A stretch of 64,000 nucleotides of DNA from positions 62,001-126,000 of the forward strand of contig NZ_MVHE01000012.1 in assembly GCF_002086155.1 (NCBI RefSeq), written 5' to 3'. Shown in pieces: positions 9,416 to 18,152 of the stretch. The notes under the pieces were generated by a model. It ran no database searches. It was not told the origin of the DNA and was given only the letters and a program-made list of their open reading frames with translations. Origin of the DNA: Mycobacterium angelicum (GTDB lineage: Bacteria; Actinomycetota; Actinomycetes; Mycobacteriales; Mycobacteriaceae). Within the stretch, counting starts at the first letter, position 1, and each line of letters begins with the position of its first letter. Made by a program: the position numbers and the translations under genes.

Positions 9416-10168
9416 ATGACAACAGCCGACGCGTCCAAACGTGTTGCGGTAATCACCGGCGCCAGTTCCGGAATCGGCGAGGCGACCGCTAAAATGCTTG
9501 CCGCCCAGGGGTTTCACGTGGTTGCCGTGGCGCGCCGGGCAGACCGGATCACCGCGCTGGCCGACGAGATCGGCGGTACGGCGGTTGTGACCGACGTCAC
9601 TGACGCCGCGGCGGTCGACGCGCTGGCCAACGGATTGGGCCGGGTGGATGTGCTGGTTAACAACGCCGGTGGTGCGCGCGGACTGGAATCGGTCATCGAC
9701 GCCGATCTCGAGCACTGGCGCTGGATGTGGGAGACCAACGTGCTGGGCACCCTGCGGGTGACCCGCGCGCTGCTGCCCAAGCTGATCGCTTCCGGAGACG
9801 GGCTGGTGGTCACCATCACCTCGATCGCCGCGCTGGAGGTCTACGACGGCGGCGCCGGCTACACGGCGGCCAAGCATGCCCAGGGCGCGCTGCACCGCAC
9901 CCTGCGCGGGGAATTGCTGGGCAAGCCGGTCCGGCTCACCGAAATCGCCCCCGGCGCGGTCGAGACCGAGTTTTCACTGGTTCGCTTTGACGGGAATCAG
10001 CAACGTGCCGATGCCGTCTACGCCGGCATGACACCGCTGGTTGCCGCCGACGTCGCGGAAGTGATCGGGTTCGTGGCCTCCCGGCCTTCACACGTCAACC
10101 TGGATCAAATCATCATCCGGCCGCGTGACCAGGCCTCAGCTACCCGTAGGGCTAACCACCTGGCCTAG
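9416..10168 (+). CDS. Short-chain dehydrogenase/reductase (Rv0484c-like)
   Basis: 250 residues of a classical SDR. The cofactor motif is [16 protein letters not shown] (TGxxxGxG) near residue 15, and NNAGG follows near residue 80. The catalytic Ser lies in [13 protein letters not shown] and the YxxxK pair in [13 protein letters not shown]. The residues after the second strand ([10 protein letters not shown]) carry an Arg pair, which favours NADP(H). The substrate is unknown. Its 3' end overlaps the convergent L,D-transpeptidase gene by 17 bases. The start is divergent from the ROK regulator, about 160 bases away. Confidence 0.9.
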   Translation: MTTADASKRVAVITGASSGIGEATAKMLAAQGFHVVAVARRADRITALADEIGGTAVVTDVTDAAAVDALANGLGRVDVLVNNAGGARGLESVIDADLEHWRWMWETNVLGTLRVTRALLPKLIASGDGLVVTITSIAALEVYDGGAGYTAAKHAQGALHRTLRGELLGKPVRLTEIAPGAVETEFSLVRFDGNQQRADAVYAGMTPLVAADVAEVIGFVASRPSHVNLDQIIIRPRDQASATRRANHLA

Positions 10169-11507
10169 ACGGTGCCGTCGTGGGCGTACCGGACAAGGTG
10201 GGAGCCGTCGACGGTGTGGCCGGCGCGGTGACGGGAATCTGAGTTCCCGGCGTCCGGCCGGTCGGACGTGGCAGCGCCGACATCGACACCCAGGTGTCCC
10301 AGTCAACGGCCCAGTCCCAAATGTCGCCGTCGGAGTAGGACAGCTGGATCGAGCTGCCGGTCACCTCGACGGGGTCGCCGTACATGGCGGTGTGGAAGTA
10401 CTCCTCGGCGTTGTCCGTCGACAGGTTGATGCAGCCATTGGTGACGTTGCTGTTGCCCTGTGCCCCGGCGCTCATCGGGTTGGCGTGGATGAACTCGCCG
10501 TTGTTGGAGATCCGCACCGCCCAGCGCTCGTGCACGTTGCTGTAGCCCGCGGCCGGGTTGGACATGTAGAAGTCGGCGTATTTCTCGGTGACGACGTGGA
10601 TGCCGTTGCGGGTGACGTTGCGCGCCTTGTCGGCCTCGCCGTAGCTGCACGGGAAGTCCATGATGACGCCGGCGTCGGTGACGACCTGGATGCGGTGCGA
10701 GGAAACCTCGGCCTTGACCACCTGCCGACGGCCGATCTGGATGTTCAACGACATGTCCTGCAGGCCGTACGCGCCATCGCCGAAGGGCAGTCCGTACAAC
10801 TTGGCGTCCACGGCCACCGTGGTACCCGCCGGGTAGTACTCGCGGGGGCGGTAGTGGATGCGAGCGCCGGCAGCCTCATCCGGCAGCCAGGCCCAGCTGC
10901 CCTCGACGGGCGGGTTGGTGGTCACGGTCAGCGCCCGCTCGACGGCGGCCTTGTCGCTGATCGGGGCGTCGAACTGGATGATGATCGGCGCCGCGACGCC
11001 GACGGTCTGGCCGTCGGCCAACTGGAATCCGCCGTCGACCTTTTTCCTCGGCGTCACGGTGGTGAACTTGCCCGCGAGGGGAATGGCCTTCCCGTCGTGG
11101 CCGACGGCCGAACCGCTCCAGCTATAGGTCGAGTCGTAGCCCAGCGGCTCGGTGATCGTGTAGACGGTGCGGTCCTGGCTGTAACTGCCGGCCACCACCT
11201 TGCCGGACGTATTGGTCAGCGCGACCCGCTGGAACCAGCCGTCGGTCACCTCGACGCTGATCGCCGAAATCGGTACCACGTCGTCGGCGGCGTTGTTCGG
11301 CCGGTACGTCAGGCGCGCCGCGGGTGGCGGCGCCTTCTCGGCCTGCTTCATGACTTTGCCGGCGCAAGCGGCCAAAACGTTGGGCGCCAGCACCCCGACC
11401 CCGAGGGCCGTCAACGCCAGGCGCCGATTGATCGGCCCTTGGCTTTTGGGGGTGCTGGAGGTGCTCACGAGAGTCAAAGATACCGGGCGAAAAGCCCACT
11501 CCCCCAC
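10152..11507 (-). CDS. lprQ: L,D-transpeptidase lipoprotein (Rv0483, LprQ/LdtMt5-like)
   Basis: 451 residues from a GTG start, the same length as I recall for LprQ. The lipoprotein signal is [22 protein letters not shown] with the lipidated Cys in the LAAC lipobox. Immunoglobulin-like domains follow, then the YkuD catalytic domain with the motif [11 protein letters not shown] holding the nucleophilic Cys, and a Pro/Thr-rich tail ([19 protein letters not shown]). It forms 3-3 cross-links in peptidoglycan outside the membrane. An in-frame GTG at 11468 would give a signal peptide of more usual length, so the start is not certain. It lies downstream of murB on the same strand. Confidence 0.92.
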   Translation of the reverse strand: MGEWAFRPVSLTLVSTSSTPKSQGPINRRLALTALGVGVLAPNVLAACAGKVMKQAEKAPPPAARLTYRPNNAADDVVPISAISVEVTDGWFQRVALTNTSGKVVAGSYSQDRTVYTITEPLGYDSTYSWSGSAVGHDGKAIPLAGKFTTVTPRKKVDGGFQLADGQTVGVAAPIIIQFDAPISDKAAVERALTVTTNPPVEGSWAWLPDEAAGARIHYRPREYYPAGTTVAVDAKLYGLPFGDGAYGLQDMSLNIQIGRRQVVKAEVSSHRIQVVTDAGVIMDFPCSYGEADKARNVTRNGIHVVTEKYADFYMSNPAAGYSNVHERWAVRISNNGEFIHANPMSAGAQGNSNVTNGCINLSTDNAEEYFHTAMYGDPVEVTGSSIQLSYSDGDIWDWAVDWDTWVSMSALPRPTGRTPGTQIPVTAPATPSTAPTLSGTPTTAPSRPGG

Positions 11508-11528
11508 CGCGAAGCAGCGCGGCGGGGG
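11501..11528. terminator. Hairpin between murB and lprQ
   Basis: The arms CCCCCACCGCG (11501-11511) and CGCGGCGGGGG (11518-11528) pair with one mismatch around the loop AAGCAG. It lies just 3' of the murB stop on the minus strand and runs into the assigned lprQ start, so it could terminate murB transcripts or hinder translation of lprQ from the outer start. No U-tract follows on the minus strand. Confidence 0.5.
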
Positions 11529-11561
11529 TTCTTCTACGTTTCTAGAGCACGAAACTAGCAG

Positions 11562-12662
11562 CTACAACACACACCCGACCAGGACAGGTTCGGGTTGCAG
11601 TGTGATACCAAACACATCACAAACCCCATCTCTAACAGTGCGCGCCAATTGCAGCACGTCCTCGGCGGTGGCACCGCCGCGATTGGTCAAGGCCAGCGCG
11701 TGTTTAGTGGACAGCCGGCAGCGCGCGTTCTCGTCATCCGGATACCCTTTGCCGAAGCCGGCCCGCTCGACCAGCCAGCCGGCGGCGAGCTTGATCCCGT
11801 CCGGCGCCGGATAGTTCGGCACCGGCCCGTCCATGCGACTCGCCAACCGCTCGTAGACCTCCGGGGCGACCACCGGATTGGTGAAGAAGGAACCCACGCT
11901 CCAGGTGTCGTGATCGGTCGCGTCGAGCACCATGCCCTTGCGCCCCCGCAGCGTCAGCACCGCCTCCCGCACGGCCTGCGGGTCGGCGCGGTCGCCCGGT
12001 GCCGCCCCCAACGCGGCCGTCAGCTCGCCGTAGCGCAACGGCGCACTGCGCCCGGACGGATCGAGCGCGAACTCCACTTCCAGGACCACAGCGGGCGTGT
12101 GGAGGCCGTCAGCGTGCTTCAGCACGCTAGTGCGATAGCCGAACCGCAACTCGGCCGCGGGCACCCATCGCACCGCTCCGCTGGCGCGATCCAACAGCCG
12201 CACCCGGGTGATGGTGTCGGACACTTCGGTGCCATAGGCCCCCACGTTCTGTACCGGCGTGGCCCCCGCCGACCCCGGGATCCCGGACAGGCATTCCAGC
12301 CCGCCCAGGCCGCGCTCGATGGATCTGACGACCACGTCGTCCCACACCGCGCCGGCCTCCGCGCGGACCAGGTTGCCGTCGAAGCTGATCGCGTTGTTGG
12401 CCAGCCGCACCACGGTCAGCTCGCCAACGGCGTCACCGATCACCAGATTGGACCCGCCAGCAAACACCAACACCGGGCCTTCGTCCCCGCCGCGGGCTCC
12501 CTCGTCCAGCTCTCGCAACACGGCGATCACCTGATCGGTGCTGTCGCAGGTAATTACGCGCCGCGCCACCGGTCCGACCCGCAACGTGGTCAACGGGGCC
12601 AGCGGCACCGACTCGCTGGCGCGAGCACCGGCAAAGTGCAAACCCGACTCGCCCCGTTTCAT
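11562..12662 (-). CDS. murB: UDP-N-acetylenolpyruvoylglucosamine reductase MurB
   Basis: 366 residues. This FAD enzyme reduces UDP-GlcNAc-enolpyruvate to UDP-MurNAc with NADPH in cytosolic peptidoglycan precursor synthesis. Visible motifs are the FAD-binding segments [13 protein letters not shown] and [24 protein letters not shown], then [10 protein letters not shown], the active-site Ser in [11 protein letters not shown], and the C-terminal GFGKGY...[20 protein letters not shown]. The start at [12 protein letters not shown] was chosen because it matches the family better than the GTG seven codons upstream. It is divergent from Rv0481c with a 26-base gap. Confidence 0.96.
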   Translation of the reverse strand: MKRGESGLHFAGARASESVPLAPLTTLRVGPVARRVITCDSTDQVIAVLRELDEGARGGDEGPVLVFAGGSNLVIGDAVGELTVVRLANNAISFDGNLVRAEAGAVWDDVVVRSIERGLGGLECLSGIPGSAGATPVQNVGAYGTEVSDTITRVRLLDRASGAVRWVPAAELRFGYRTSVLKHADGLHTPAVVLEVEFALDPSGRSAPLRYGELTAALGAAPGDRADPQAVREAVLTLRGRKGMVLDATDHDTWSVGSFFTNPVVAPEVYERLASRMDGPVPNYPAPDGIKLAAGWLVERAGFGKGYPDDENARCRLSTKHALALTNRGGATAEDVLQLARTVRDGVCDVFGITLQPEPVLVGCVL

Positions 12663-12688
12663 GGCCCGTAACGGTAGCCTCACCAGCT

Positions 12689-13213
12689 ATGCCGCGTTCA
12701 TTCGACATGTCGGCCGATTACGAAGGCAGCGTCGAAGAAGTTCACCGGGCTTTCTACGAAGCGGATTACTGGACTGCCCGGCTGGCCGAAACCCCGGTGG
12801 ACATCGCCACCATCGAGTCGATGCGGTTGGGCGGCACTTCCGGAGCCGACGGCAGCATCGAGGTGACCACCGTGCAGACGGTGTGCAGCCACAACCTGCC
12901 CGCCCTGGTCACCCAGTTGCATCGGGGCGATCTGTCCGTGCGGCGCGAGGAGATCTGGACGCCGATCACCGACGGCGTTGCGACGGTGTCCATTGCCGGA
13001 TCGATAGTCGGTGCGCCGGTGAACCTGTGGGGCACCGGCGTGCTTTCGCCGAAGGAGGAAACCGGCGGCTCCCGGATGTCGGCGCAGCTCACCATTCAGG
13101 TCCGGATTCCCATCATCGGCGGCAAGCTGGAGCGACTGATCGGCACCCAGTTGCGCGAGTTGGTGGCCATCGAACAGCGCTTCACCACGCTGTGGATCGC
13201 GGACAACGTCTGA
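12689..13213 (+). CDS. DUF2505-type conserved protein, Rv0481c-like
   Basis: 174 residues beginning MPRSFDMSADYEGSVEEVHRAF, the length I recall for Rv0481c. Alternating strands and an amphipathic C-terminal helix (GKLERLIGTQLRELVAIEQRFTTLWI) give it the look of a START/SRPBCC-like helix-grip fold, which binds hydrophobic ligands. That matches the DUF2505 assignment I remember but does not identify a ligand. It leads a group with the nitrilase-like gene 23 bases downstream. Confidence 0.85.
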   Translation: MPRSFDMSADYEGSVEEVHRAFYEADYWTARLAETPVDIATIESMRLGGTSGADGSIEVTTVQTVCSHNLPALVTQLHRGDLSVRREEIWTPITDGVATVSIAGSIVGAPVNLWGTGVLSPKEETGGSRMSAQLTIQVRIPIIGGKLERLIGTQLRELVAIEQRFTTLWIADNV

Positions 13214-13236
13214 GCGTTCCTTCTAGGCTGGCGGTC

Positions 13237-14067
13237 ATGCGAATCGCGTTGGCACAGATTCTCAGCGGCACCGACCCGGCCGCGAATCTGCTGCAGGTGC
13301 GCGAGTACGCCGAACAGGCCGCCGCGGCGGGGGCGAAGCTGGTGGTCTTCCCGGAGGCGACCATGTGCCGGTTCGGCGTCCCGCTGGAACCGATCGCGGA
13401 GCCCGTCGACGGCCCCTGGGCCGAGGGTGTTCGCCGGATCGCGACCGACGCCGGCATCACGGTGATCGCCGGCATGTTCACCCCCGCGGGCGACGGACGG
13501 GTGACGAACACGCTGATCGCAGCCGGGCCTGGCGCTCCCAACGATCCCGACGCCCACTATCACAAGATTCATCTGTACGACGCGTTCGGCTTCAAGGAGT
13601 CGCGCACGGTCGCACCCGGTCATGACCCGGTAGTGATCTCCGTCGACGGCGTCGCGGTCGGGCTAACCGTTTGCTACGACATCCGTTTTCCGGCGCTCTA
13701 CACCGAACTGGCCCGGCGCGGCGCCCAGCTGATCGTGGTCTGCGCGTCCTGGGCCTCCGGTCCCGGCAAACTCGAGCAATGGACCCTGCTGGCCCGGGCC
13801 AGGGCGCTGGACTCGATGAGCTACCTCGCCGCGGCTGGTCAGGCAGACCCCGGCGGCGCGTTGACCAGCGCAGGAGCGCCGACCGGCGTGGGCGGCAGCC
13901 TGATCGCCTCGCCGTTGGGCGAGGTCATCGCGTCGGCCGGGGGCGAGCCGCAACTTCTGATCGCCGACATCGACGTGAACAACGTCTCCACGGCTCGTGA
14001 CAACATCGCGGTGCTGCGGAACCACACAAGCTTTGCTCAGGTTGATAGGGCAGAATCGCCAGAGTGA
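13237..14067 (+). CDS. Carbon-nitrogen hydrolase, nitrilase superfamily (Rv0480c-like)
   Basis: 276 residues from MRIALAQILSGTD; the frame is open upstream, but the family pattern starts here. The Glu-Lys-Cys catalytic triad is visible: Glu in KLVVFPEATMC, Lys in HYHKIHLYDAFGF and Cys in GLTVCYDIRFPALY. The sequence resembles the deaminated-glutathione amidase / NIT branch, which hydrolyses amides such as omega-amides; the true substrate here is unknown. Its stop overlaps the GTG of the next gene (GTGA), so the two are coupled. Confidence 0.9.
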   Translation: MRIALAQILSGTDPAANLLQVREYAEQAAAAGAKLVVFPEATMCRFGVPLEPIAEPVDGPWAEGVRRIATDAGITVIAGMFTPAGDGRVTNTLIAAGPGAPNDPDAHYHKIHLYDAFGFKESRTVAPGHDPVVISVDGVAVGLTVCYDIRFPALYTELARRGAQLIVVCASWASGPGKLEQWTLLARARALDSMSYLAAAGQADPGGALTSAGAPTGVGGSLIASPLGEVIASAGGEPQLLIADIDVNNVSTARDNIAVLRNHTSFAQVDRAESPE

Positions 14068-15113
14068 CGAATCCGCAAGGACCACCGAACGATCCGTCGA
14101 CATGGGGGCGTCCTGGCAATCAAGGGCCGCTGGGCCGGCCCCCCGCACCCGGCGAAGCTCCCGGCGGCCGACTGCATCAGAACCAGCCGCCACCCAGCCC
14201 CGCCCCCGGTCAAGACCCCACGATGGCCAGCCAGGTGCCACAAGAGACCCAGCCCCTGACCGCGGCCAATGCCGACGCCCACCGGGCCGCCGCGGCGCCG
14301 CCGCCCAGCCCGCCCGCTGACCGCACGACGTCGCTGGCCACGCCGGAGGAAGAGCCGGAGGAGGGGAAGAAAAAGCGGCGCCGCCGGCGCGACCCGCTGT
14401 CCATCTTCCTGGTCCTGATCATCGTGTTCGCGCTCGTGCTCGCCGGGTTGATCGGCGCCGAGCTCTACGCCCGCAACCAAGCCAACAGCAAGGTCGCGGC
14501 GGCCGTGGCCTGCGAGGTCAAGGACCAGGCCACCGCTTCGTTCGGGGTGGCGCCGCTGCTGCTGTGGCAGCTTGCGACCCGCCACTTCACCAACATCTCG
14601 GTGGAGACGGCAGGCAATCAGGTACGCGACGCCAAGGGCATGAAGCTGCAAATCTCCATCCAGAACGTGCAGCTCAAAGAGACCCCCAATTCCGCGGGCA
14701 CGCTCGGCGCGCTGGATGCCACCATCAGCTGGACGGCGGACGGCATCAAGCAGTCCGTGCAGAACGCGATACCGATCCTGGGTGAATTCGTTACCAGCAG
14801 CGTGACCACTCACCCCAGCGACGGCACGATCGAACTGAAGGGCATGCTCAACGACATCGTGGCCAAGCCGGTGGTCTCCGGTAACGGCATCGACCTGCAG
14901 ATCGTCAGCTTCAACACGCTCGGCTTTTCACTGCCGAAAGAAACCGTGCAATCCACCCTGAACGAATACATGGGCAACCTGACCAAGAACTATCCGTTGG
15001 GTATTCACGCTGACAGCGTGCAAGTCACGTCGACCGGTGTGGTGAGCCATTTCTCCACCCGCAACGCGACGATCCCCACCGGCGGCCAGAACCCCTGTTT
15101 CGCGAATATCTGA
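14064..15113 (+). CDS. Membrane-anchored DUF2993 protein, Rv0479c-like
   Basis: 349 residues from a GTG. A Pro/Gly/Gln-rich cytoplasmic N-terminus of about 95 residues ends in a basic stretch (KKKRRRRRDPL). One transmembrane helix follows (IFLVLIIVFALVLAGLIGAELYA, about 112-134). The external part resembles the DUF2993 / LmeA domain, a periplasmic lipid-binding family linked to mannan and envelope maintenance in mycobacteria. The exact role is unknown. It overlaps the nitrilase gene by four bases and ends five bases before the convergent deoC. Confidence 0.85.
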   Translation: MTNPQGPPNDPSTWGRPGNQGPLGRPPAPGEAPGGRLHQNQPPPSPAPGQDPTMASQVPQETQPLTAANADAHRAAAAPPPSPPADRTTSLATPEEEPEEGKKKRRRRRDPLSIFLVLIIVFALVLAGLIGAELYARNQANSKVAAAVACEVKDQATASFGVAPLLLWQLATRHFTNISVETAGNQVRDAKGMKLQISIQNVQLKETPNSAGTLGALDATISWTADGIKQSVQNAIPILGEFVTSSVTTHPSDGTIELKGMLNDIVAKPVVSGNGIDLQIVSFNTLGFSLPKETVQSTLNEYMGNLTKNYPLGIHADSVQVTSTGVVSHFSTRNATIPTGGQNPCFANI

Positions 15114-15118
15114 CGCGC

Positions 15119-15799
15119 TCAAGCCGGCCCGAGGCCGTCCAGCACGGCCCGGGTGCCCGACAAGCCCAGCCTGGTCGCCCCGGCGTCCAGCATCGCGACG
15201 GCATCGGCCGCGGTGCGGATGCCACCGCTGGCCTTGATTCCGAGCCGTCCGCCGACCGTCTTGGCCATCAATTCGACGGCCTGCACCGTCGCCCCGCCCG
15301 CGGGATGAAAACCCGTGGAGGTCTTGACGAAATCCGCGCCGGCGTCCTCAGCGGCGCGACACGTGTCGATCAGCGTGGCTGCATTGCCCCGCATAAGCAG
15401 CACCGCCGACTCCACGATCACCTTGAGCACCCTTTCGGCCGCGGCGGCGCGGACCGCCGCGATGTCCGACCGGACGGCTTCGAAATCGCCCGCGAGGGCG
15501 GCGCCGACGTCGATGACCATGTCGACCTCGCCGGCCCCAGCCGCGACCGCTTCAGTGGCCTCCAGCGCCTTGACCGCGGAGAGGTGTTTGCCCGACGGGA
15601 ATCCGGCGACCGTCGCGACGCGTATCTGACCGGCGTGCACGGCGACGGGCACCAGCGACGGCGACACGCAAACCGCGTAGACGCCGAGTTCGGCCGCTTC
15701 GGCAACCAGTGCGACGACGTCTTCAGGGGTCGCTTCGGGCTTGAGCAGGGTGTGGTCGACCAGTGCCGCCAGCTCCTCCCGGGTGGGCCGGCCCGGCAC
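15119..15799 (-). CDS. deoC: Deoxyribose-phosphate aldolase DeoC
   Basis: 226 residues from a GTG whose G is shared with the TAG of the upstream gene (TAGTG). A class I aldolase splitting 2-deoxyribose-5-phosphate into glyceraldehyde-3-phosphate and acetaldehyde in deoxynucleoside catabolism. The TIM-barrel motifs are [10 protein letters not shown] near the N-terminus, KVIVESAVL with the active-site Lys, FVKTSTGF with the Schiff-base Lys and [10 protein letters not shown] with the third Lys. A longer upstream frame is ignored because it would run through the preceding gene. Confidence 0.95.
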   Translation of the reverse strand: MPGRPTREELAALVDHTLLKPEATPEDVVALVAEAAELGVYAVCVSPSLVPVAVHAGQIRVATVAGFPSGKHLSAVKALEATEAVAAGAGEVDMVIDVGAALAGDFEAVRSDIAAVRAAAAERVLKVIVESAVLLMRGNAATLIDTCRAAEDAGADFVKTSTGFHPAGGATVQAVELMAKTVGGRLGIKASGGIRTAADAVAMLDAGATRLGLSGTRAVLDGLGPA

Positions 15800-16224
15800 T
15801 AAAACGGTTCTTCCGGGCCGCCCGGGTTGCAAGCGGACGCCAGCATCTCGGCGTCGTCGACGACCGGCCGCCATGGCTCCAAGTTCCAGCTGGTCTTGCC
15901 GGGCTCGGCGATTTCGGCCAGCTGCCAGTGACAGTCGAACTGCGCGCGCATGCCGGGCGTATTGGCCTCGGGTGACAGCGCGAGCACCTCAACCCAGGCT
16001 TCGTCGGCGCCCGTCGTGCCGGTCTGCCGGGAAGCCAGGCGTCCCGCGGACGTCGGATAGACCCGCAGGCTGGTACCAGTCCCGTAAGCCGCCCATTGGG
16101 TGTGGTCGACATAAGGCGGCGGCGGCGTCGGGCCCGATGCAGCGGCCCCGGAATCAGCGGCGACGGGAGCGGCACCGAGCACGGCGACCAGCGCCGTCGC
16201 CGATGCGGCAACTACTGACTTCAT
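15799..16224 (-). CDS. Secreted DUF2599-type protein, Rv0477-like
   Basis: 141 residues with a clear signal peptide ([25 protein letters not shown], cleavage probably after VAA). The mature part ends with [25 protein letters not shown] and a second Cys in LASACNPGG; the two cysteines may form a disulfide. This W-rich pattern matches the DUF2599 group of exported actinobacterial proteins, whose function is unknown. It sits between Rv0476 (3 bases away) and deoC (1-base overlap), so the three form an operon. Confidence 0.87.
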   Translation of the reverse strand: MKSVVAASATALVAVLGAAPVAADSGAAASGPTPPPPYVDHTQWAAYGTGTSLRVYPTSAGRLASRQTGTTGADEAWVEVLALSPEANTPGMRAQFDCHWQLAEIAEPGKTSWNLEPWRPVVDDAEMLASACNPGGPEEPF

Positions 16225-16227
16225 CCC

Positions 16228-16515
16228 CTAGCGCGACTTGCCCTGAATGTCGAGAAGCTTGGGACGCACGTCAACCAGGTAAACACCGGCCGCGCAGGCC
16301 GCTATCGCGATCCCCAGCACGCCGAACACGAAACCGAGGATGGAGGTCAGTGCAACAGCGGCGCCGAGGATCACCAGCCAGACCGGCTTGGTCAGTTTGT
16401 CGGCAGCGGTATAGGCGTCCGGCCGCTGCAGCGCTGCGTGCACAAACGCATACACCGTCATCACCAGGACGGCGACCTGCAAGACGAACATGACGGTACC
16501 TACGAGGTGGCTCAC
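16228..16515 (-). CDS. DUF2516-type small membrane protein, Rv0476-like
   Basis: 95 residues with an N-terminal transmembrane helix ([22 protein letters not shown]) and a long hydrophobic segment that can make two more helices ([38 protein letters not shown]). A short tail [14 protein letters not shown] closes it. This matches the small integral-membrane family I know as DUF2516; no function is established. It is first in the Rv0476-Rv0477-deoC operon, downstream of a hairpin-rich repeat array. Confidence 0.85.
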   Translation of the reverse strand: MSHLVGTVMFVLQVAVLVMTVYAFVHAALQRPDAYTAADKLTKPVWLVILGAAVALTSILGFVFGVLGIAIAACAAGVYLVDVRPKLLDIQGKSR

Positions 16516-16547
16516 GCAATAAGACTATGCGGGTTGCGCCAAAAACG

Positions 16548-16725
16548 TCGACTCCGAGTCGCCCACAGGCGACTCGGAGTCGATGATCCTTCTGGTCCGA
16601 GCCGCCCCACAGGCGACTCGGAGTCGATGATCCTTCTGGTCCGAGCCGCCCCACAGGCGACTCGGAGTCGATGATCCTTCTGGTCCGAGTCACCCAAGTG
16701 GGTGACTCGGAGTCGATGATGTTTC
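16548..16725. repeat. Tandem array of 44-bp hairpin-forming repeats
   Basis: Units start at 16561, 16605, 16649 and about 16693. Each contains GACTCGGAGTCGATGATCC, and units 1-3 continue TTCTGGTCCGAG. The first unit and its left flank make a perfect 16-bp stem (16548-16563 with 16568-16583, loop CACA). The last makes a perfect 12-bp stem (16685-16696 with 16699-16710). The middle stems have one mismatch. The last stem differs in sequence from the first but still pairs, which points to selection for structure. It lies between the hbhA stop and the Rv0476 start and may terminate or stabilise hbhA mRNA. Confidence 0.85.
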
Positions 16726-16745
16726 CTTAAAAGGCGAGCCAGAAC

Positions 16746-17342
16746 TTACTTCTGGGTGACCTTCTTGGCCGGAGCCTTCTTGGCCGGAGCCTTCTTGGCC
16801 GGAGCGGCCTTCTTGGCCGGAGCAGCCTTCTTGGCCGGGGCCTTCTTGGCTTCCGCCTTCTTCGGCAGCTCGATACCGACCAGCTTGGCGGCACGCTCAC
16901 CCACGGCCCGCGTCTGCGTGGCGACGGTACCCAGCGCTTCCTGGGTCAGCTCCACAGCCTGGTCGACGTAGCCCTCGGCGCGCGCCGAGGCGTCCTCGAA
17001 GGCCGACTGGCTGCGCAGCCGCTCCAGAGCGGCCTCGCCGCGCTCGACCAGCTCGTTGTAGCGGCTGGTGGCGGCCTCCAGGTAACCCTCGGCGGCCTTG
17101 CGCAGCTCGTCGGTGGTGAAGCGCTCACGCAGCTCGGCGACCTGCTCGGGCAGCTCCTCCTGCAGCTTGGTCAGGCGAGCGCGGCTCTCCTCGACCCGGC
17201 TGCGGGTGTCCGTGCGGGTCTCCTCGGCACGCTCACGCAGGTTGGCGATCAGGTCGTTGACGGTGGCCAGGGCCAAGTCGGCGGCACCAAGCGCGGCAAG
17301 CAACGGAGCCTTCAGGTCGTCGATGTTCGTGTTTTCAGCCAT
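16746..17342 (-). CDS. hbhA: Heparin-binding haemagglutinin HbhA
   Basis: 198 residues from the ATG at 17342, preceded by GAAAGGA at good spacing; the frame is open five codons further but those lack support. The N-terminal half is a long coiled coil rich in E, R and L ([19 protein letters not shown]). The C-terminus is a run of [17 protein letters not shown] units that bind heparan sulfate in the known protein. It is a surface adhesin for non-phagocytic cells, also linked to lipid inclusions, and its lysines are methylated in M. tuberculosis. The 290 bases upstream hold no gene and should contain its promoter. Confidence 0.96.
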   Translation of the reverse strand: MAENTNIDDLKAPLLAALGAADLALATVNDLIANLRERAEETRTDTRSRVEESRARLTKLQEELPEQVAELRERFTTDELRKAAEGYLEAATSRYNELVERGEAALERLRSQSAFEDASARAEGYVDQAVELTQEALGTVATQTRAVGERAAKLVGIELPKKAEAKKAPAKKAAPAKKAAPAKKAPAKKAPAKKVTQK

Positions 17343-17632
17343 GGTGATTCCTTTCATGGATTGTTTTCGTTATCGGCGTTATTGGGCGTTATTGCAATTA
17401 AGTCTGCGGAGTTGGTGGCAAGCGGCGCCTCCTCTGGGAAGGAGAATCAAGACCCGTGGATTGACGTGGCACGCGGCTTGCTGGAAAACCTCCTGATTGG
17501 TCGGGTCGGTTGTTGTCGAGTTCTCTGGTGACAGCTTCTTATTTGGAAGGCGCCTACGACGCCGGGCGGTTTGCCCTCATATGTGCAGCCACTAACTCAT
17601 CCCCTCTGTCGGGTAACCCGACTGTCGGCGGT

Positions 17633-18055
17633 CTAGACCTCGCCGGCGCACCCGCCTGGTGCCTGATCGCTCAAACACTCTTCGCGGGCCGCATCGTTTT
17701 GCTGGGTAAACGACGCGTAGATGTCCAGCAGAATCTGCTTCTGACGCTCGGTGATCGCCGTGTCGGTGATGATGGCGTCACGCACCTGACTGGTTTCTCT
17801 GGGTTCGAGAATCCCGGCTCGAACGTAGAGAACCTCGGCGGAAACCCGCAGCGCCTTGGCGATCTGGGCCAGAACATCGGCGGACGGCTTGCGCAGTCCA
17901 CGCTCCACCTGGCTCAGATACGGGTTGCTGACTCCGGACCGTTCGGCGAGCTGCCGCATCGAAACCTGCGCTGTCTCGCGCTGGGTTCGGATGAAGCTAC
18001 CGATGTCGGAGGCTTTAGTGGACACTTTCGCGCCCAAGTTCTCCTCCGGAGACAT
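17633..18055 (-). CDS. XRE-family HTH regulator, Rv0474-like
   Basis: 140 residues, as I recall for Rv0474. A compact Cro/CI-type helix-turn-helix lies at about residues 15-75 (IGSFIRTQRETAQVSMRQLAERSGVSNPYLSQVERG). A C-terminal helix-rich part follows (ITERQKQILLDIYASFTQQ). It is a DNA-binding transcription regulator with an unknown target. It is on the same strand as hbhA, about 290 bases upstream of it, and 97 bases after the DUF445 gene, so regulation of hbhA is possible but not shown by the sequence. Confidence 0.9.
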   Translation of the reverse strand: MSPEENLGAKVSTKASDIGSFIRTQRETAQVSMRQLAERSGVSNPYLSQVERGLRKPSADVLAQIAKALRVSAEVLYVRAGILEPRETSQVRDAIITDTAITERQKQILLDIYASFTQQNDAAREECLSDQAPGGCAGEV

Positions 18056-18152
18056 CGGTTACTCCTCGTATCAGCTGGTAACAGCTTCGTCGTTTACGGC
18101 CCCCAGGGTACGTACAGGTGCTTGCTTTTGCAAGCGCTTTGTTAGCACCCTC

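Noticed and set aside
10125..11558. 477-codon plus-strand frame opposite the L,D-transpeptidase
   Set aside because: Composition is typical of antisense shadow; the minus-strand lipoprotein explains the region fully.
16271..16693. 140-codon minus-strand frame running through the 44-bp repeats
   Set aside because: It overlaps Rv0476 in another frame and encodes only repeat-derived Arg/Ser-rich sequence.
16548..16725. Possible CRISPR array
   Set aside because: The units are contiguous 44-base tandem copies with no unique spacers and no cas genes nearby.
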